A stretch of 64,000 nt of DNA from Gyrodactylus bullatarudis. Taxonomy: Eukaryota; Platyhelminthes; Monogenea; Gyrodactylidea; Gyrodactylidae. The notes below the pieces were generated by a model, which had not been told where the DNA came from, made no database searches, and saw only the letters and a list, made by a program, of their open reading frames with translations. This document shows, one piece after another, positions 49,514-61,050 of this stretch. How positions within the stretch are numbered: position 1 is the stretch's first letter; each line of letters opens with the position of its first letter. The DNA lies in NCBI GenBank assembly GCA_012064415.1, contig SSNU01000272.1:62001-126000 (forward strand), written 5' to 3'. Both the position numbers and the translations under genes were made by a program.

Positions 49514-52500
49514 TCACACATCTGAGTAGATGTGAGGTTCAGCAATAAAAAAGTTTCTTTTCCGTTGATTCGGAGTCAGGAAACTATCAGATCTATCATA
49601 AGAAATCTGAGCGGCCTGGCTTCGCTGGCAGATCATTTCTTCATGAAGAAAATTAAGCGACTCAGCAAGACCGATTAATCCATCGGGTACAACAGCATTC
49701 AAGACCAACGTAACCGAGAAAATTTTGTTCTAAAAATGAAAATATTATAATTATAATATTATTATATTATAAATTATAATTTACCTTGTCTACCCCAAAT
49801 TCTCTGAGAACATTCCTTGAATTAATTAAATTCTGTCTGTATTTTATGGTCAATAAAGGTATGTTATTTACTGCACCACTCATGCCATGTATCTAAACGA
49901 AATTTTTTTTAATATAATAATATTATGCGTACTTAAAAGTATATATGTCAATAAAATTAATTACTTTTGCAATAACGTCGCGGCCAATAATTTTGTTAAT
50001 AACTTTACAGATCAATATTCCTGACCTCATTTGATTCGCCATGGATTGTGATTGTGTTGAAATTTTGATCCTCAAATAGTTTTCGAAAATCTAAATTTAG
50101 AATAAAATAATTGAGTTATTTTTTTCATTTAACACTTGCACTCTGGTCTTTTACATTGGAATCTACAGTGGCCCTACAGTAAGACTAAAGAAATCACTCC
50201 TTATAAGTGAATAGAGAATAAAATACTAATCATTTTCTAGAAATTTTAGTTTTAACCAGATATTTCTAGAATAAATAATAGTTTTGATATAATCTGTATT
50301 GAAAAATTACTGTTTCTAGCCTTGAGAGAGCCTTGATCAGGAGGAAATTGGTAAATCTCTCCTTGGGAACTTGTGAGCAATGTTTAAATTTGTTTGGTGA
50401 ACTTTCATTAAGAGTGAAGCTGCGAGTCAAATCGTTCTTTTCAGAGCAGGAAGATTCTTTAAGATTGTACTTTCTAGGGTTGAATTTTTCGTTGAAACTA
50501 GCTGAGTTTATAATGTGACTCTTCATCATTGGCATGGCTACGCCAACTCTCGATGTCTTCATTGACTGAGTCAGTATATTGTTTCTGTTGACTTTGATCA
50601 AATTTTTGGGTGAAATGCCCTTTGCATTTTCGCCAATCTTCTCCTCTTTAATATCCTTGTCAATCTGTTGGATGTGAAAATGTGCAATTAGACTTGTATT
50701 AGAATTGTTATAGAACTCAAAAATTATTGATTGGTGTGAGAATATACTCTTGGAATATTTTCACTGTGGTCTATAAACTAGTAATAATAAGCCACTAATG
50801 TGGATGATTCCAATTTTAAAATTATCCAATGTAAAATCATTTTGGGTAGATTTGAAAATGATATTGAATAACTTGCATAAAATAAGTAATAAGCATTTAT
50901 AATATAACAGGAGAAAGCATGCTACAGATTTGAAGACTAGACTCCTTAGCACCTGTGAAAAAGTGCTAGAAATTAAAATCTTTTTATTATCTGGAGAACA
51001 AATGGAAAAATTTCCATCTATCTGAGAAATAATGATAATTTATCATCAAGAGAGAGAGGGAGAGTGATCTTCACTAAAATAAGACAGTTAAGCTGATTCA
51101 ATTTAAAACAAGCTGGATCGAATATTTTTCTGCTCACAGACCAGAATTAAAATACTGAAAGAGTAGAAGTGAGTGTATGCTAAAGAATACAAATGTATTT
51201 AAACACTCGGCTTGATTGTGTCAGTTGATAAAGTTACACTCACACAGGATAGTCTTACACATGGTGTAACTCTTGAAACTAGTATTTCTAACAACAAGAA
51301 GAATACAGTCTTAAATCTAGCACATTTCTCTATTTCAGAAGAAAGTAGCACTGTCTTTTTGTTGCTAATGTTGCAATGGAGGAAATAAATTTTAAATCGA
51401 TAGAAAATATTTTATGTTTATGATTTCTAGGAGGTGAAACAGCATGATGTTTAAACTCAAATGAGTCGTTATCTTTTTGAAGATTTAATTATTTTAAGCT
51501 GAAACTCTAGTGATCTAATTGAAAAGCAATTTATTCATGTCTAATTACAACAGTACAATACGTAATGAGATAAACATTCAGTTAACATTTTTATGGGCTT
51601 TTTCCATTATTAACTACATTTTGCTACAAGAAATGTGGTAATCATTTTTCTAAAATTACAACAAAAGAACTGGTAGACAAAGCTTTTTAGTGGGAAAGAG
51701 ACATTCAAGTCACAAAAAGGAAAGTTAAACGTTAAAATATGATAATGAATGTGTGAAATACTGTTTATTTCATTGAAAAATGGCCTTCTTTTTAAATATG
51801 TTTATTAGGGTAGGCCAATATTTTCAACTTTTCCCAGCTTTAATCTCATTTTGGAGGTAATCGAGTTTGTTCTAACATACAAAATCTCAATTGAAAATGA
51901 CAATTTTTGAACACGCGTCAAGATTTTTCAATGAATTTCACTACGAGAAACGACAAAATTGATATTTTTGAATTTTTCACATGTTTTTTCACAGGACATC
52001 AGGTAAATTTTGATGATTTTATGGAAAATAAGAACATGAAAATATTCCATTTTGATTTTCAAAATTTTTTTTCTCGGTTAAAACATGAATTTTTGTTCAA
52101 AGCATGAAACATTGTTTGGAACATTAGAGTTTGAGTATGAATAGTCTTTAACCAATTTGATTCTTTAGAATGATTTACCTAAAATGTCTGTACATGTTTT
52201 TTCATTATAATTATAATTAATAATCAGTGATTAATAATCACTCATTAATTTTAATTGAAAACAGATGATTACAAAAATCAAGAATGAGTAAGCCTATAAG
52301 AATAATTTCTCATAATTAAATTCACATTGAGATTCATGATTAATCACATTTTCATTTATAAAAATAATCTACAAGACTGTTAGAGACCTTCTCTTCTGAT
52401 CGTATATAAACAAGATAGACTATAGAGAGAGGAATGTGAGAACCAAATTTATCACAATTAAAAAATCACATTCACACACACGCACACATGAATGGTAGAC

Positions 52501-55500
52501 ACTTTTTATTGATCAAAATAGACCAAGAAATTACTACTGTAGCTATTGATCAAAAGATAGAAAAAAAGTGATTCTAATGTCTCGTCATTTTAATCTATAG
52601 AAAAAGTTACTTTTTTGTAAAAACAGGTAGTATCAGTCAGGCGATTAAGAAGAATATTTAATTCATATTACCAAAAAGACATGAATTTGTACTACTATTA
52701 TTACAAGTGTTTTGTTTAATATCATTTAAGAATATTCGATATAATATGATGGCATTTAGGAATGTATTATTGAGTAATATTGACGTTTGTAGAAGAAGAA
52801 GAAGAAACCAACAATAAAATTTAATACTGCGGCAGTTGGAGAGTAAATAAAATTCAACTCACTAAGTACTCATAGGAGTCAATCAATCTTCTAGAGAGTG
52901 CAATATCTTGATCTACAATACCATGCTGCTGGTGGATTTGTTTACATTCAACAATGGGTTCTGAATCAAAGTTCATCATTGAACTAAGAAAGGAACTGGC
53001 ATCCTGGAACGAGGTCGACATTACTGAATCATTCATCTATTGCATAATGTAAAGTTTAAATAGCTCATTGTCATTAAAATGATAATTTGTCTCAATTTTC
53101 AAGATCTCATTCCCATATCAACTGGCCATCTAAGCTATTCTCGATTAATTTGGGAATTCATAAAAATCTCATTTTTTCATCAAGGTATCGAAATTTTTGA
53201 AAGATTTTTTGAAAAAAACCCGTCATTTTGAACCGATCTTGAATCATCCTAGCTTATCAATTTCCAAGCAGTAAAAATGATCAAAATAGGAAGTAGACTT
53301 TCACACGTAAATGTTGTGTTTTTTCAAAAAATGAATAAGAGTAAATATTTCCTTTGTCTAATGATGATCCTGAAAAAGAACGTTTGATTACTCTCATACC
53401 TTGAAATCAATAAAAAAAATTTCAACTCAAAGTTTAAAAAAAATTAAAAAATCGCGCTACCTCGAAATTTAAAATGTCTCTAAAATTTTTTTAAATCAGT
53501 AAAAGTGTACATTTTGAATCAGTTACCAAAAAATTTTGATACCTTGATGAAAAAATGAGATTTTGTAAGAATTATGAATTCCCAAATTTATCGAGAATAG
53601 GTGTAATTATAATTATGGCGATCATTTTTATCAGAAGCCCAAAATAAAATAAACTTGAAAGCAATAATTGGTTAAAGCTCTTCAAAGTAGGATAGAACGA
53701 ATTTCTTTTTTCAAAGTACTTTATCTTCAAAATAAGTGAAATGAAACAGTCGAATGAAAAACATGACATTATTCTCTAAATGTTACAGAGACAAGTAAAT
53801 AAAATACTATATTAGCTATGAATATTAGAGATAAATCAGTCAGCTTTTTACATTGTGTATTAAATGAAGGGAATTGATACTTACAACATTGGGAATTGTT
53901 TCATTGTTTAAATGCAACAAATTTTGTGATTCCTCAAGATCCTGTTTAGATTGTCTCTGCAAGGAAGAGGAATCATTCAGTAAATCTTGTAAATTTCGAA
54001 ACCTTTCTACGTTCGAATTATGATCTGAAATTGTAAGATTAATCTTGGGAAATCTTGCTTCAATTTGACTAGAAAACCTTCGAGTATCTATCGATTGGTT
54101 TTGTTCTTTTATATTCATCAAGGCATCAGAGTTTAATGAAGTCTTTAGAATGTACCCTTTACGATTCTTTCGAATGGGAACTTCGGGTACTTCCTCTGAT
54201 TCAATTTTTGTCTTTTCATTATTCTCATTGCCACTGTAACCTGAATCATTTGGTGAGATGTTTTGTTTGGAATCGGCTGGTTTTATTTGAGACCCATTCA
54301 ACTTGGGTGAGTCCATCCTTCTAAAGGAGAGAGATATTTAAAAATGTATTAAATAAACCACTGTATATTTTGTCATAGACAAAATTCTTTCTCTTCAAAT
54401 AATCCCAATCGTATAAGGTGTGTGAAGGAAGGATAATCTCCCATACTTGTAATGATATAGAATTTAATGGAGGTTTTCGATTGCCATTATTTTGGTACAA
54501 ATGATTGAAATATGAAAATAACCTTGTTAGGTTCTCTTAGGGACACGATTAAAATCTGAGGTATTTTCTCCTTTCATTCTTTGCATAGGCAAAATAAATT
54601 TTCTCCATTTTTCTCATTTGCGCATAATTCTATGGTAGTGTATTGGAGTTTTTTTTAGAAAAAAACAACATTATTTTTAATAATACACTAAGTATATTTA
54701 TCCAGGTGTAATTAAAAATTTGTCACTGGGTAAATACAGTATATAGATAGAAATTAAAATAATCTAGATAAGATTTCACTGAAAATTTAAAAGGGAAAAT
54801 AACTTTAAACGTTTGACCTTAGAGGATATTGAATAAATTCTTTATATCAGATTTATTTCCATTCTAAATAATGCTCTGGTGACAATGTAAAATGATTCAT
54901 TATTCAACTGTACCCCAACTGTAATTTATTCAGAAAGAAAATTTATTAAAGAAAACCAGAAAAATTACACTCACAAAAGTTCAGCAGTCTCATCAGACTC
55001 TTGTTTCTGCAAATCATTTGAAAGGTCAATTATCTCTTGTGAGTCTCGAAAGGCAGAGTTATTGGAATTCTTCAAGTTTATCATTTGCTGCTTCAGGTAT
55101 GCGATGAGATGTAAATGACCCCGGCTCGCATGCTAAAATTATACATAATTTATTATTGCAATTGTATTTGTTTTTTTGGTTTTCATTTAGGTACAATATC
55201 AAATTCACATTTGTTGTAGTATTTTGAAGGTTTACACTGTGAATGATTCATTCAGATGATGTTTGCATTTACTCAGCTTATCTACTATCCTAATGTGTAG
55301 TATAGTTAGGATGAGTAAAGTGCCACTTAGAAATGTATACGCATAACTACTACAGTTTTCAGAAGAAATCTTAATTACATTCTTTGCATTGGTTTCACTT
55401 GGAGAGAAAGTACACAAACTCTATTGATAAATTTCAACTCGACAAATAACAGAGAAATACTCTGGAATGCGTCAAACTTTTAGCAAGTCCTCGTATTGTT

Positions 55501-58500
55501 TTCTGCAATTGAACTTTTTTTATCAAGAAATAAATAAAAAATCAATTGCAAAATAATTTTTATTAAAGAAAAAACAGACTACATTAAATTAAATGAGATT
55601 AGATAAAGAAAAATTTACATGATCCTCAGAGAATATTTGAAAGTCGTTTATTATAGTTAACGCTAAAGGCGGCTTTGTGAAACTCCATAAACTCTGCTAG
55701 ACAATCGTCTTCAAAGTAGACCTTGAATATTTCGCTATAATACTCCTGATGCTGTTTCGAATGTTTCTTTACACACTCAAACGCATTGAGAAGCTTCTTA
55801 AAGTTGATTTCGTCTTTTTCACTAAACTTTATCTCGTGAAATTCAATATAAAAGATGACTAAATTATTGATAATTGTAATAAAATTATCCATTTGATATT
55901 TGTCCATAGAGTATTCTTTAATTCGCATCGAGAGAAATTGAAGGGTCGCCAGCAGTTCCTTCTTCTTATACCGATAGTCAAGAGCGTTGGCGAGATTTTG
56001 CCGCATCGTCAACAAAATATAATCCCCGAATCCTTTAAAGTTGTTGACGAGAAGATTTATTTGAGATTCACACTTGAGTTTAAGGTCATCACGTTTATAT
56101 TGGTGTAATCGGAGACATGAAGACAATTGGTAGTCTACGAAACGATTCAAATAAGGACTGATGATTAGTGATTTCTTCACATACAAGTCCTGAATGTAAA
56201 ATGCTATGCCCAACTCTTTCGTCTGAATCTTTTCTAGACTATCTCTAAGATATTTTATTTCTTCGCAAGATTCATTAAAAATACTCTTGTAAATCTCTAT
56301 AAAAATGAAGGATACCTTGAGGAAAACATCAATTTCAACATTGTAGTTTAGCTTTCTAGGTGCAACAAACTCTTCGACTTGATCAAAGAATATTTTTATT
56401 GTCTTTTCTAGTTTTTCATTGCGCTCCAGGTTAGTTATCATTCTATCAAGACATTTGATTATCGAGTTTCCAATGGGCGAATGAAATTCATTCAAGTCAG
56501 GAAATTTTTTTCTAACTAATTTTACTGCGGAAAATAATTCAAGTTTACAAATAATACACGTTACTTTTTTGAGCAAATATATTCTTTCCATCATTGCCTG
56601 TCATCACTGGTAAGGGGAAAAATTGAAAAAAAATTATTTGAAAATTTACTCATTTCCGTATGGGTTACTGGAAAAATTACAATTCAAAATATCTAACATA
56701 CTCTGGATTGATTGGGAAGCTTTTATTTCAACTTTTCTAGTCATTCTGGTTCTGGTATTAATTTTGAATTGAAAATTTTAAAATGAAACAATCTTATGAA
56801 ATCTAATCGAAAAATATTTTGTAATTGCGGAGAAAACTTGGTACTTTAGCATTCTATCTAGGAGTTATCATAAATGTTAGCTTAAAAATATTAGAATTTT
56901 CATAGAGAATCATATATATTTTGAACACTGCCTATTCATATATATGAGTTGATCAAAAGTATTCTATCGGAATAGAATAGAGTTTAATAAAGATTTGAAA
57001 AGGTTTATTTTTTAACTTTTCTTATGGGTATTGGGTAAGTAAGAAGAGCAGGCATATTAGACTAGGACTTTATTAAGTTGGGCGAACCATAATATCTAAC
57101 TCATGGGTAACAATATAAAAAACAGATTAATATTAAGGATCATAGAGTTCTTTTAAAGGATATACTTGGCATATATTCAAACACCACAACAACTTTATTT
57201 AACGTTTTCTTCATTGAAACTTTTATACCTTGAAAGGGTGGCGACAGCTTAAAACTACTTTTTAATCTGCTTAGACGGACAGATCCATATCTCTTTTTTA
57301 CGGGTCAAAAATCCCAACCATTTACACCTTAGAACTCATAAGAAAATAATTGATTAAAAGGTTCGGATGGTTCATGTCTTTTTAATGTCAATCTCGTTAT
57401 TTCAAAAGAACGACGGTTTCACTTATAATGACAAGTATCCCAAGTCCTTTTGAATCATTTTCCTGAATATATATTTGACAAATTCTGGTTTAAAATACAA
57501 AAAACTCTAGTTTTCAATAATAAGTCATTGAATAATTTTGAACTCAAAGTTAACCATTCCAAAACAAAGCTCATGGTCCTTTTTTTCAAAATCACCCCAA
57601 ATAGATCTGGACCCTGATCTATCCAAACTCGTTGTTAAGAAAATAAAAAACCTCGGATTATCCTTCGATGACAAACTTTCAATAAAACCCCACATCAATG
57701 AACTAATTAAATCATTAAGATACTCTACCTACTTGATAACGAGATTAGTCGCGTTCCCTCAACTCAAACTCCTAATATTTAAAAATCTTTTAAAATCTTT
57801 ATCATCTCCAAATTTGACTATGCCGTCGCCCTTTTAAATCGCCCATCGAATCGACTCGTAAAGTAGAGCAAATCCAATTCGGTTTCCTGAAATCTTGCTT
57901 CGGACCACTAAGCTACAAAGAACGTTGTCCTCCCTCTACCCAAATTGGTTAAGAATAATAGCAGGCTCAGTTATCCTTTTCAACTCTTACAAAGACTACA
58001 GAAACTACAATACCACCAGTTGCAGAAGCTTTTACATTCTTTTCAGGAATATCATTCCATTGCGATCCAGATTCCAACTTGTTCTGAAGAATATCCCATC
58101 ATCCAGCATCAAGTCAATCTGTGCCTTCCTCGCCAAACTTATCCCGGACAATCAGAATTTATTTAAAAACTCTTTCTTGCGAAAATCAGAATCAACTTAT
58201 TTTATACATACAGATTAATAAATTTCCATTACTAATTTATAGATTTAAAAAAGATTAAATTGTATCAAAAACTAAACTCACTTTCAAAAGTTGATAATCC
58301 AGAGGATTGAATGAAACTGAAAAATCTATCAAATTCTTGGCAAAGCACAAAGAATTTGGTATCGACATAATATTATTGAAAGATACATCCAAAGTCGTCA
58401 AACTAGGAATAAGGAACAGATTTGCATTGATACTTGTAAGACAGTTCTTACGTAAAATAAGAATCTTCAAATTTTGAAGCTGACAAATCTTTTGGCCAAT

Positions 58501-58850
58501 TGTTTTGATCCTGTTGAAACTAAAATCCTAATAGGAATATGAAGATGAATCAAGAAATAATCAAATTACGATATGCTCCAAAGTTTTAATTGAATATATA
58601 GGTTTTGGTATTTCCTTCAAATCATTATTGTTCAGCAATAATTTTCGAAGGGAATTCAGATTTCTAATTTCATTGGGAATTTCTTTTAAATTGTTAAACC
58701 TATACAAAATAAAGAAAAATGTTATTACTCAATAGTTAAATCCGTTATATCGGAATAGTAGAGGAAATCCAATTTAGGAAGGCGTTTATAACTGGATATT
58801 TTCAAGCATTTGGTCTCATTTTCAAGTTGACATAAAGTTTCGATCAACAT
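49514..58850 (-). CDS. LRCH: LRCH: leucine-rich repeat and calponin-homology protein
   Basis: Ten in-phase exons, 689 residues: 58850-58729, 58699-58570, 58527-58282, 55132-54975, 54320-53885, 53036-52863, 50664-50311, 50090-49965, 49892-49785, 49729-49514. The N-terminal LRRs include LRKLLLNNNDLKEIPKPIYS, LKILILRKNCLTSI and LTTLDVSFNNIMSIPNSLC, capped by NPLDYQLLK / RGHLHLIAYL, matching the NPLQSPP...GRVHIFKYL end of LRCH1. A disordered Ser-rich middle contains DSGYSGNENNEK (DSGVGSDN in vertebrates). The C-terminal CH domain includes MRSGILICKVINKIIGRDVI, YRQNLINSRNVLREFGVDK and GLIGLAESLNFLHEEM. Vertebrate LRCH proteins bind DOCK GEFs and restrain cell motility. Introns of 29 nt (58700-58728) and 42 nt separate LRR exons; the third intron is 3.1 kb and hosts another gene. 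Confidence 0.9.
50665..52862. other. LRCH intron 6
   Basis: 2.2 kb intron in the disordered-region coding sequence. A short purine-rich tract GAGAGAGAGGGAGAGTG sits at 51050. No other feature supported. Confidence 0.45.
53130..53580 (+). repeat. Dispersed repeat family A, copy 3
   Basis: In an LRCH intron (53037-53884). It matches copy 2 at 30.2 kb over ATAGGAAGTAGACTTT and the AGTAAAAGTGTACATTTTGAATCAG-like block, and copy 1 over TTTGTCTAATGATGA and CTCATACCT. The start TTAATTTGGGAATTCAT and end ATGAATTCCCAAATTTATCG are inverted repeats, so this copy is a foldback with defined ends at about 53150 and 53590. Confidence 0.65.
55626..56594 (-). CDS. Unrecognised helical protein nested in an LRCH intron
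   Basis: Intact 322-codon frame with ATG ATG start. No family recognised. Predicted almost wholly alpha-helical, rich in Lys/Glu/Leu/Ile/Phe, with paired helices reminiscent of TPR or HEAT-like scaffolds (for example FKGFGDYILLTMRQNLANAL, KELLATLQFLSMRIKEYSM, YYSEIFKVYFEDDCLAEFME). No signal peptide or clear membrane span. It lies on the same strand as its host gene, so its promoter must be inside the LRCH intron. The intact length argues for a real gene. It could be a retrocopy given the absence of introns, but no source gene is known. The reverse strand holds only short shadow frames. Confidence 0.6.
   Translation of the reverse strand: MMERIYLLKKVTCIICKLELFSAVKLVRKKFPDLNEFHSPIGNSIIKCLDRMITNLERNEKLEKTIKIFFDQVEEFVAPRKLNYNVEIDVFLKVSFIFIEIYKSIFNESCEEIKYLRDSLEKIQTKELGIAFYIQDLYVKKSLIISPYLNRFVDYQLSSCLRLHQYKRDDLKLKCESQINLLVNNFKGFGDYILLTMRQNLANALDYRYKKKELLATLQFLSMRIKEYSMDKYQMDNFITIINNLVIFYIEFHEIKFSEKDEINFKKLLNAFECVKKHSKQHQEYYSEIFKVYFEDDCLAEFMEFHKAAFSVNYNKRLSNIL
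57525..58215 (+). pseudogene. Decayed non-LTR retrotransposon, 3' part of RT region
   Basis: Three overlapping frames carry RT C-terminal features in order. NHSKTKLMVLFF (about 57550) resembles the N.xKT motif. IKNLGLSFDDKLSIKPHIN (about 57636) is the classic 'LG..fD..l....Hi' segment of Jockey/CR1-like elements. KFDYAVALLNRP (about 57810) resembles the following thumb segment. Frameshifts near 57.62 and 57.83 kb and later stops separate them. The upstream catalytic core is absent. Inserted antisense to LRCH in its third intron. Confidence 0.75.
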
Positions 58851-58958
58851 TGAAATTTCATGATTAAACCGAATTCGTAAAATTTCATTTTAGTTAAAGA
58901 AATTATAGATGTGATTTTAAATTGTGTTGATAAATTCAAAAAATTTAAATTTTTCTTG
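58851..58958. promoter_or_regulatory. 108-bp bidirectional promoter, LRCH / EXOSC2
   Basis: The start codons of two divergent genes are 108 bp apart, the tightest pair in the window. No assignable motif within it. Confidence 0.5.
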
Positions 58959-59990
58959 ATGTCAGTAGTATTTAACAATATGGATGTTGAAGAATCCCAA
59001 TTTGCATCAGAAAAATGGTTAGACAGCATTGTTATTCCTGGGGAAGTTATTTTTGAACATGGAAAAAATCTTATAACTGGTCACGGCTCATATAGATCCA
59101 ACGATACTCTTGAGACCGAAAATCAAGATTCTGAATTTATTGGAGACAATAAAAACATTTCTATAATTTCATCTATTGGTGGTCGAGTTCAAACTGTTAA
59201 TAAGCTTGTTTATGTCGAGCCTCCATCTGCTCGTTACTTTGGAAATATAGGAGATCTTGTCGTTGGAAGAATATTAGAAGTTGAACAGAGAAGATGGCTT
59301 GTAGACTTGAACTCTTACCAATTATCTGTACTTCAACTAGTCAATGTTAAATTACCTGGTGGTGAACTAAGGAGAAAATCAGAGGATGACGAAAAAGCAA
59401 TGAGAAGTTTCATGAAAGAAGGCGATCTTTTAGTTGCTGAAGTTCATGAAATCTATAAAGATGGGAGTCTTCAGCTTCACATGCCCGGTATTCGCACAGG
59501 AAAGCTAGGTGAAGGGATATGTTTAACTGTTTCTCCTTCATGCATTAAGAAACAAAGACATCATCGCGTTAAGCTCAAAGTTCCAAAGGGATTTGGTTTC
59601 GATTCACAGATTGAAAACTGGGAAGAAATTACAATTGGAGCAATTTTAGGATGTAATGGCATGATTTGGATTGGTCCCCTATCTGCTATGGAATCAGGAA
59701 GCAATCAAGAAACTTCAACTGAGATCATTGGAAATTTTTTCGATGAGTTGATTGTTATAACTAGAGTTAGAAACTGTATAATGGCTCTAGCTAGCAATGG
59801 AATTCCTATTCTTGATACAACTATACAAGCTGCATGTGAAGAATCTTGGATTCAAGAAAATCTTAATGAAGATCTTGAAAATTATTCCTCTGTTCCTAAA
59901 GAAGAGAAATTTAGTCTTTTGGGTAGACTCCTCAAAAAGGAGTATTCAGGAAAACTATGTAAAAATGTTAGAAATAAACTAAATGAATAG
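58959..59990 (+). CDS. EXOSC2: RNA exosome cap subunit Rrp4 / EXOSC2
   Basis: Trimeric-cap protein of the RNA exosome, with S1 and KH RNA-binding domains, guiding RNA into the nine-subunit ring. Intronless, 343 residues from the ATG at 58959, or 336 from 58980; human EXOSC2 has 293. The N-terminal domain has VIPGEVI and GHGSYRSND. The S1 domain has GNIGDLVVGRILEVEQRRW, then LPGGELRRKSEDDEKAMRSF and EGDLLVAEVHEIYKDGSLQL. VSPSCIKKQRHH leads to the KH-like domain with LGCNGMIWIGP (G-x-N-G) and RNCIMALASNGIPILDT. The extra length is a short N-terminal insertion (about 35-50) and a longer linker before the KH domain. Confidence 0.95.
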   Translation: MSVVFNNMDVEESQFASEKWLDSIVIPGEVIFEHGKNLITGHGSYRSNDTLETENQDSEFIGDNKNISIISSIGGRVQTVNKLVYVEPPSARYFGNIGDLVVGRILEVEQRRWLVDLNSYQLSVLQLVNVKLPGGELRRKSEDDEKAMRSFMKEGDLLVAEVHEIYKDGSLQLHMPGIRTGKLGEGICLTVSPSCIKKQRHHRVKLKVPKGFGFDSQIENWEEITIGAILGCNGMIWIGPLSAMESGSNQETSTEIIGNFFDELIVITRVRNCIMALASNGIPILDTTIQAACEESWIQENLNEDLENYSSVPKEEKFSLLGRLLKKEYSGKLCKNVRNKLNE

Positions 59991-60117
59991 ATTAACTCAT
60001 TTTTTCTGCCAATATTTTAGTAGAATAATTCTACTATTCTATATAATTTTGTTACACCATTACATTTTGATATAAGGGTAGTTTTTTTAATTTGTAAATA
60101 ATTCTATTAAAATGCAT

Positions 60118-60123
60118 AATAAA
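60118..60123 (+). terminator. Polyadenylation signal of EXOSC2
   Basis: AATAAA 128 bp downstream of the EXOSC2 stop, on the same strand, ahead of the convergent NAP1 gene. The opposite-strand signal for NAP1 (TTTATT as read here) is at 60224-60229. Confidence 0.45.
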
Positions 60124-60261
60124 TCATTGCAATGACCTGGAGAAATTACGCATTAAAATTTTTAATTTCGAATCTATGTGATAATAAAATAATACAAGGA
60201 AAACTGCTAAGATGAACAAATAATTTATTTTTAATTTGAACTTTGAAGTTAAGGTACAAGT

Positions 60262-61050
60262 TTATTCTTGTCCACTCTCATCTGACATGTCATCACTATC
60301 AGACTCAGATCCAGATGCCAATGCGTCGTATTCTTGGGTGTAAAATAAGATTGCTTTAGGGATCAATTCATCCTTGATGAATTGGCCATTTTCAATATCT
60401 ACTTGATAATTTACAGCATTTTCAACTGTAATTTTAACATGATTGAACCTAAAAAAGTTGAAAAATGATTGATTATGGCTGTGCTTAGATTTTGATGATT
60501 TACGACGCGTTACATCTTTACCCTCATTCCAGTTTATCTTACATCCTTCCAAGGCACATATCCACGGTCCTTCATAATCAATAGGTAGATCCTTATCGAG
60601 ATCAAAGGATTGATAATAAGTCTTGGTCAATTCTGTATTTGAGAAATATTCGTTCTTCTCAAATTCAAAAATCAGTTTGAACCCAGGAATTTCGCTGCCC
60701 GAATTTTCGAGATATTCATACCTCACGTCAATTAGATGTTTCAAAATTTCATAATCAACCTTGAAAATAATGTCGTTCTCTGCATATTTGAGACACTCGA
60801 GCCAAAAATGTTTGGCTTCATTTTTTTCAATTTGATCTTGACGATCTTTCACCATTAATGATTCATATGACCATTTCTTCTGTTCAGGTGTAAGCTCAGC
60901 TTTTCCAGCAAGAATTTCTTTTCTTTTCTTGTAAATTTCTTGAAATTTCGAATCATATTGGGCTTCAAGGGCGGCAATAGTTTTGAATAGTTCTGAATCA
61001 AGTTTGATTGTCGTATGAAGTAAATTTCTCAAGGCGTTGACTTTGTCCAT
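60262..61050 (-). CDS. Nucleosome assembly protein (NAP1 family)
   Basis: Histone H2A-H2B chaperone of the NAP/SET fold. Intronless, 262 residues, shorter than typical NAP1L (about 390). It begins directly at the dimerisation helix (MDKVNALRNLL ... ALEAQYDSKFQEIYKKRKEI). The earmuff domain follows with FWLECLKYAENDI, DYEILKHLIDVRYEY, EFEKNEYFSNTELTKTYY, GPWICALEGCKINWNEGKDV and SFFNFFRF. It ends with DELIPKAILFYTQEYDA and a short acidic tail. It lacks the long acidic N-terminus and the long acidic C-terminus of NAP1L1. A Lys/Ser/His-rich stretch (RRKSSKSKHSHNQ) fills the beta-hairpin. The compactness and lack of introns could indicate a specialised paralogue. Confidence 0.9.
   Translation of the reverse strand: MDKVNALRNLLHTTIKLDSELFKTIAALEAQYDSKFQEIYKKRKEILAGKAELTPEQKKWSYESLMVKDRQDQIEKNEAKHFWLECLKYAENDIIFKVDYEILKHLIDVRYEYLENSGSEIPGFKLIFEFEKNEYFSNTELTKTYYQSFDLDKDLPIDYEGPWICALEGCKINWNEGKDVTRRKSSKSKHSHNQSFFNFFRFNHVKITVENAVNYQVDIENGQFIKDELIPKAILFYTQEYDALASGSESDSDDMSDESGQE

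Larger units (their letters stand above)
55133..58281. other. LRCH intron 3, hosting a nested gene and a dead LINE
   Basis: 3.1 kb intron between the last LRR exon and the exon starting HASRGHL. It contains the 322-codon frame at 55626-56594 on the same strand and the reverse-transcriptase remnant at about 57.53-58.21 kb on the opposite strand. Confidence 0.75.
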
